Source: Plantago ovata
Taxonomy: Eukaryota; Streptophyta; Magnoliopsida; Lamiales; Plantaginaceae
Length of the DNA: 64,000 nt
NCBI GenBank assembly: GCA_028274465.1
Contig: CM051457.1
Span: 101,493,982-101,557,981, forward strand
Reading direction: 5' to 3'
A program made the position numbers and the translations under genes. The notes beneath the pieces are model-generated. The model was not told the origin of the DNA and ran no database searches. It worked only from the letters and a program-made list of their open reading frames with translations. How positions within the stretch are numbered: the first letter of the stretch is position 1; each line of letters begins with the position of its first letter. Positions 62,568 to 64,000 of this stretch are shown here, in pieces.

Positions 62568-63883
62568 TGATGAACGAGATTGTCAGACTCGAACAATCAA
62601 ATAAATTTATTTTAGCCAAAGGGCAACTCACAACTACACAAAACACGTAGTGCAGAGGTAAGATGACCTCGAGTGTCGATCTCTAGGGACTAAACTAGCT
62701 TTAACTAAATAACTATATATAATTTCAGAAAACAAATTTATCTTAACTTGACTTAACAATATATGGAGAGAGCTGGTGATAGTATGCTCGTTCTAAGCAT
62801 CAAGTTCTAATTATGCATGAAAGTGCAACTCGTACTGCCTTAAAAGTAATTCGAATTAACAAACACCAAAGACAGATTTGTAGATGTGTATTTTGAAAAC
62901 TTCCTATCTATACTAATACTTGGCTAAGGTTGTCAGTCTTAGTTCAAGCAGTTCTTACAAATTATAATTATTGAATCGATGATCTTGAATTGTCCTAGTG
63001 TTTCTAACACTTTCATACGAAGATATTGGCTTAGTCGGATCAAAGAATCAAATTAAGATAATTAAATAAGTAAAAGACTCAGAAACTCAATCATGCATAA
63101 TATGAACCCTAGCTACGAATTCACATACTATCACCAACTAGATGCTTAGCTACTCATATCAATAATGCAATCAACAATCATAATCAAATCAATAATGAAT
63201 GAAAACATGGTTGAATCGAAAGATAAATAGCAGAAATTGCGAGATACAAAGTTACCACCAAAGATTGTCAATCTCCGGTGAATTGCTAAACTCACAAAGA
63301 TCTAGCAAGGTGAGATCAATTGATGTCCAAATCTCTACTCTAGCTCCAAAATCGATAAGAAACAAAGGTTCTAAGAGAAAATATACCCAGAACAAGCTCT
63401 AGGGTTTATGTCTGGAAAATTATGATGAAAGATATGAAAATTCGCAGATTTTGGAAATATATATAGCTGCTGTCGGAAAGCCCCCGGCGGACCGCCCCGT
63501 ATGCGGCGGTGCGCCGGACACGCAGCGGACCACCGCGTACGCGGCGGTGCGTCTGGCACGGGCAGAGAGTTGCCCGTGCCAATTTCTTCCTCCGAATCTT
63601 CGATTTTCGGCCCCTTGCACGATTTTGAGCTCCGAAACTTGATCTTTTGGCCTTGAAACATGTCCCGGTACTCCTCGACACACCACGGGTGATCTTGTTG
63701 CACCAAAACTTCAATGTTTCGCCATGATTATATCCCAAAAGCGCGATTTTCACCTAAAACCTGAAAATAACAAAAGAAATGGAAACGTGACACTATTCTA
63801 ATAAAATGCACTAAAATGCATGCAAGAGGATAGCTAAATTGGTGAAAAAGACCCGAATGATAGTGTAAAAAACACTGTCATCA
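62568..63883. mobile_element. Solo LTR-like insertion in copia-2 RNase H
   Basis: A 1316-bp insert beginning TGATGAACG and ending CTGTCATCA, with inverted TGATGA/TCATCA ends and a perfect 5-bp target duplication ACAAG (62563-62567, 63884-63888). It splits the RNase H reading frame cleanly. No gag or pol is inside, so it is a solo LTR or a very small LTR element of unknown family. Confidence 0.85.
63487..63562. repeat. GC-rich 38-bp tandem duplication in solo LTR
   Basis: Two 38-bp units (GCGGACCGCCCCGTATGCGG... and GCGGACCACCGCGTACGCGG...) lie head to tail. They are very GC-rich in an AT-rich context and contain internal palindromes (CGCGTACGCG). A further palindrome, GGCACGGGCA...TGCCCGTGCC, follows at about 63556-63582. 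Confidence 0.75.
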
Positions 63884-63888
63884 ACAAG

Positions 63889-64000
63889 ATTAAATATCAT
63901 GGTTCAGCAAGAAGCAAACCTGTGTTGCTAATTCATCCACTGAATCTGAATACATTGCGGCTGGTTGTTGCACAGCTCAAATCCTATGGATTCAACAACA
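63889..64000 (+). pseudogene. Copia-2 RNase H continuation
   Basis: Frame reads SWFSKKQTCVANSSTESEYI and AAGCCTAQILWIQQ, the end part of a copia RNase H domain. It follows directly on the piece ending at 62562 once the solo LTR is disregarded. It runs off the window. Confidence 0.85.

Larger units (their letters stand above)
55521..64000 (+). mobile_element. Ty1-copia element 2, 5' LTR through RNase H (partial)
   Basis: A 1514-bp 5' LTR (TGTTAGG...GACCAACA), then AG and TGGTATCAGAGC, the initiator-Met tRNA primer-binding site of copia elements. Gag, a long charged spacer region, and pol in the order PR-IN-RT-RNase H follow, the Ty1-copia order. Large LTR, long gag-side coiled region and iMet primer fit the SIRE/Maximus lineage (inference). 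Many stops and frameshifts make it inactive. The 3' LTR is outside the window. Confidence 0.92.

Overview
This is nuclear DNA from a flowering plant, very probably a eudicot. The genes have many GT-AG introns, intergenic DNA is AT-rich, and all the main plant transposon classes are present (CACTA, Mutator-like, PIF/Harbinger, hAT, Stowaway, L1-type LINE, Ty1-copia and solo LTRs). An R1/Rx-type intronless NLR suggests an asterid, possibly Lamiales; that is an inference from protein style. All exon models were built by eye from reading frame and splice sites; no database search was run.

Layout. 1-4.9 kb: CACTA DNA with one multi-exon TNPA/Transposase_24-like gene, abutting the end of a copia LTR. 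4.9-12.6 kb: transposon-rich DNA over a decayed minus-strand gene resembling AP endonucleases, split by a Mutator-like element with a perfect 9-bp target duplication; then a long-TIR foldback element, a Stowaway MITE and a roughly 0.5-kb repeat. 12.6-16.1 kb: a 5'-truncated L1 element with 15-bp target duplication, a second Mutator-like copy, an L1 tail and a small TTA-flanked MITE. 17.1-20.8 kb: a seven-exon minus-strand gene for the SUMO E3 ligase MMS21/HPY2 (NSE2). 21.2-21.8 kb: a PIF/Harbinger-type element with a promoter remnant and a perfect 29-bp hairpin. 22-27 kb: no recognised gene, but a possible miRNA-like hairpin, an hAT MITE and a long inverted duplication. 27.3-29.2 kb: an RS/K-rich nuclear-type protein gene of unknown function. 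30.8-31.3 kb: a probable solo LTR.

32.4-47.6 kb: a 20-exon Ste20/MAP4K (GCK-type) kinase gene of 689 codons with intronic insertions. 48.6-51.6 kb: a 1015-aa CC-NB-LRR gene whose coiled-coil region is repeated about three times. 52.4-54.2 kb: a broken partial copy of the kinase gene, so the NLR lies between the kinase and its pseudogene. 54.2-64 kb: a nested retrotransposon stack. Copia-1 sits in the kinase pseudogene, copia-2 in the gag of copia-1, and a 1.3-kb solo LTR in the RNase H region of copia-2, which runs off the window.

The apparently intact host genes (MMS21, the RS-rich protein, MAP4K, NLR) have unrelated jobs and show no operon-like link. The most unusual items are the triplicated coiled-coil units of the NLR, the long inverted duplication at 26.1-26.7 kb, and the layered insertion history at 52-64 kb.
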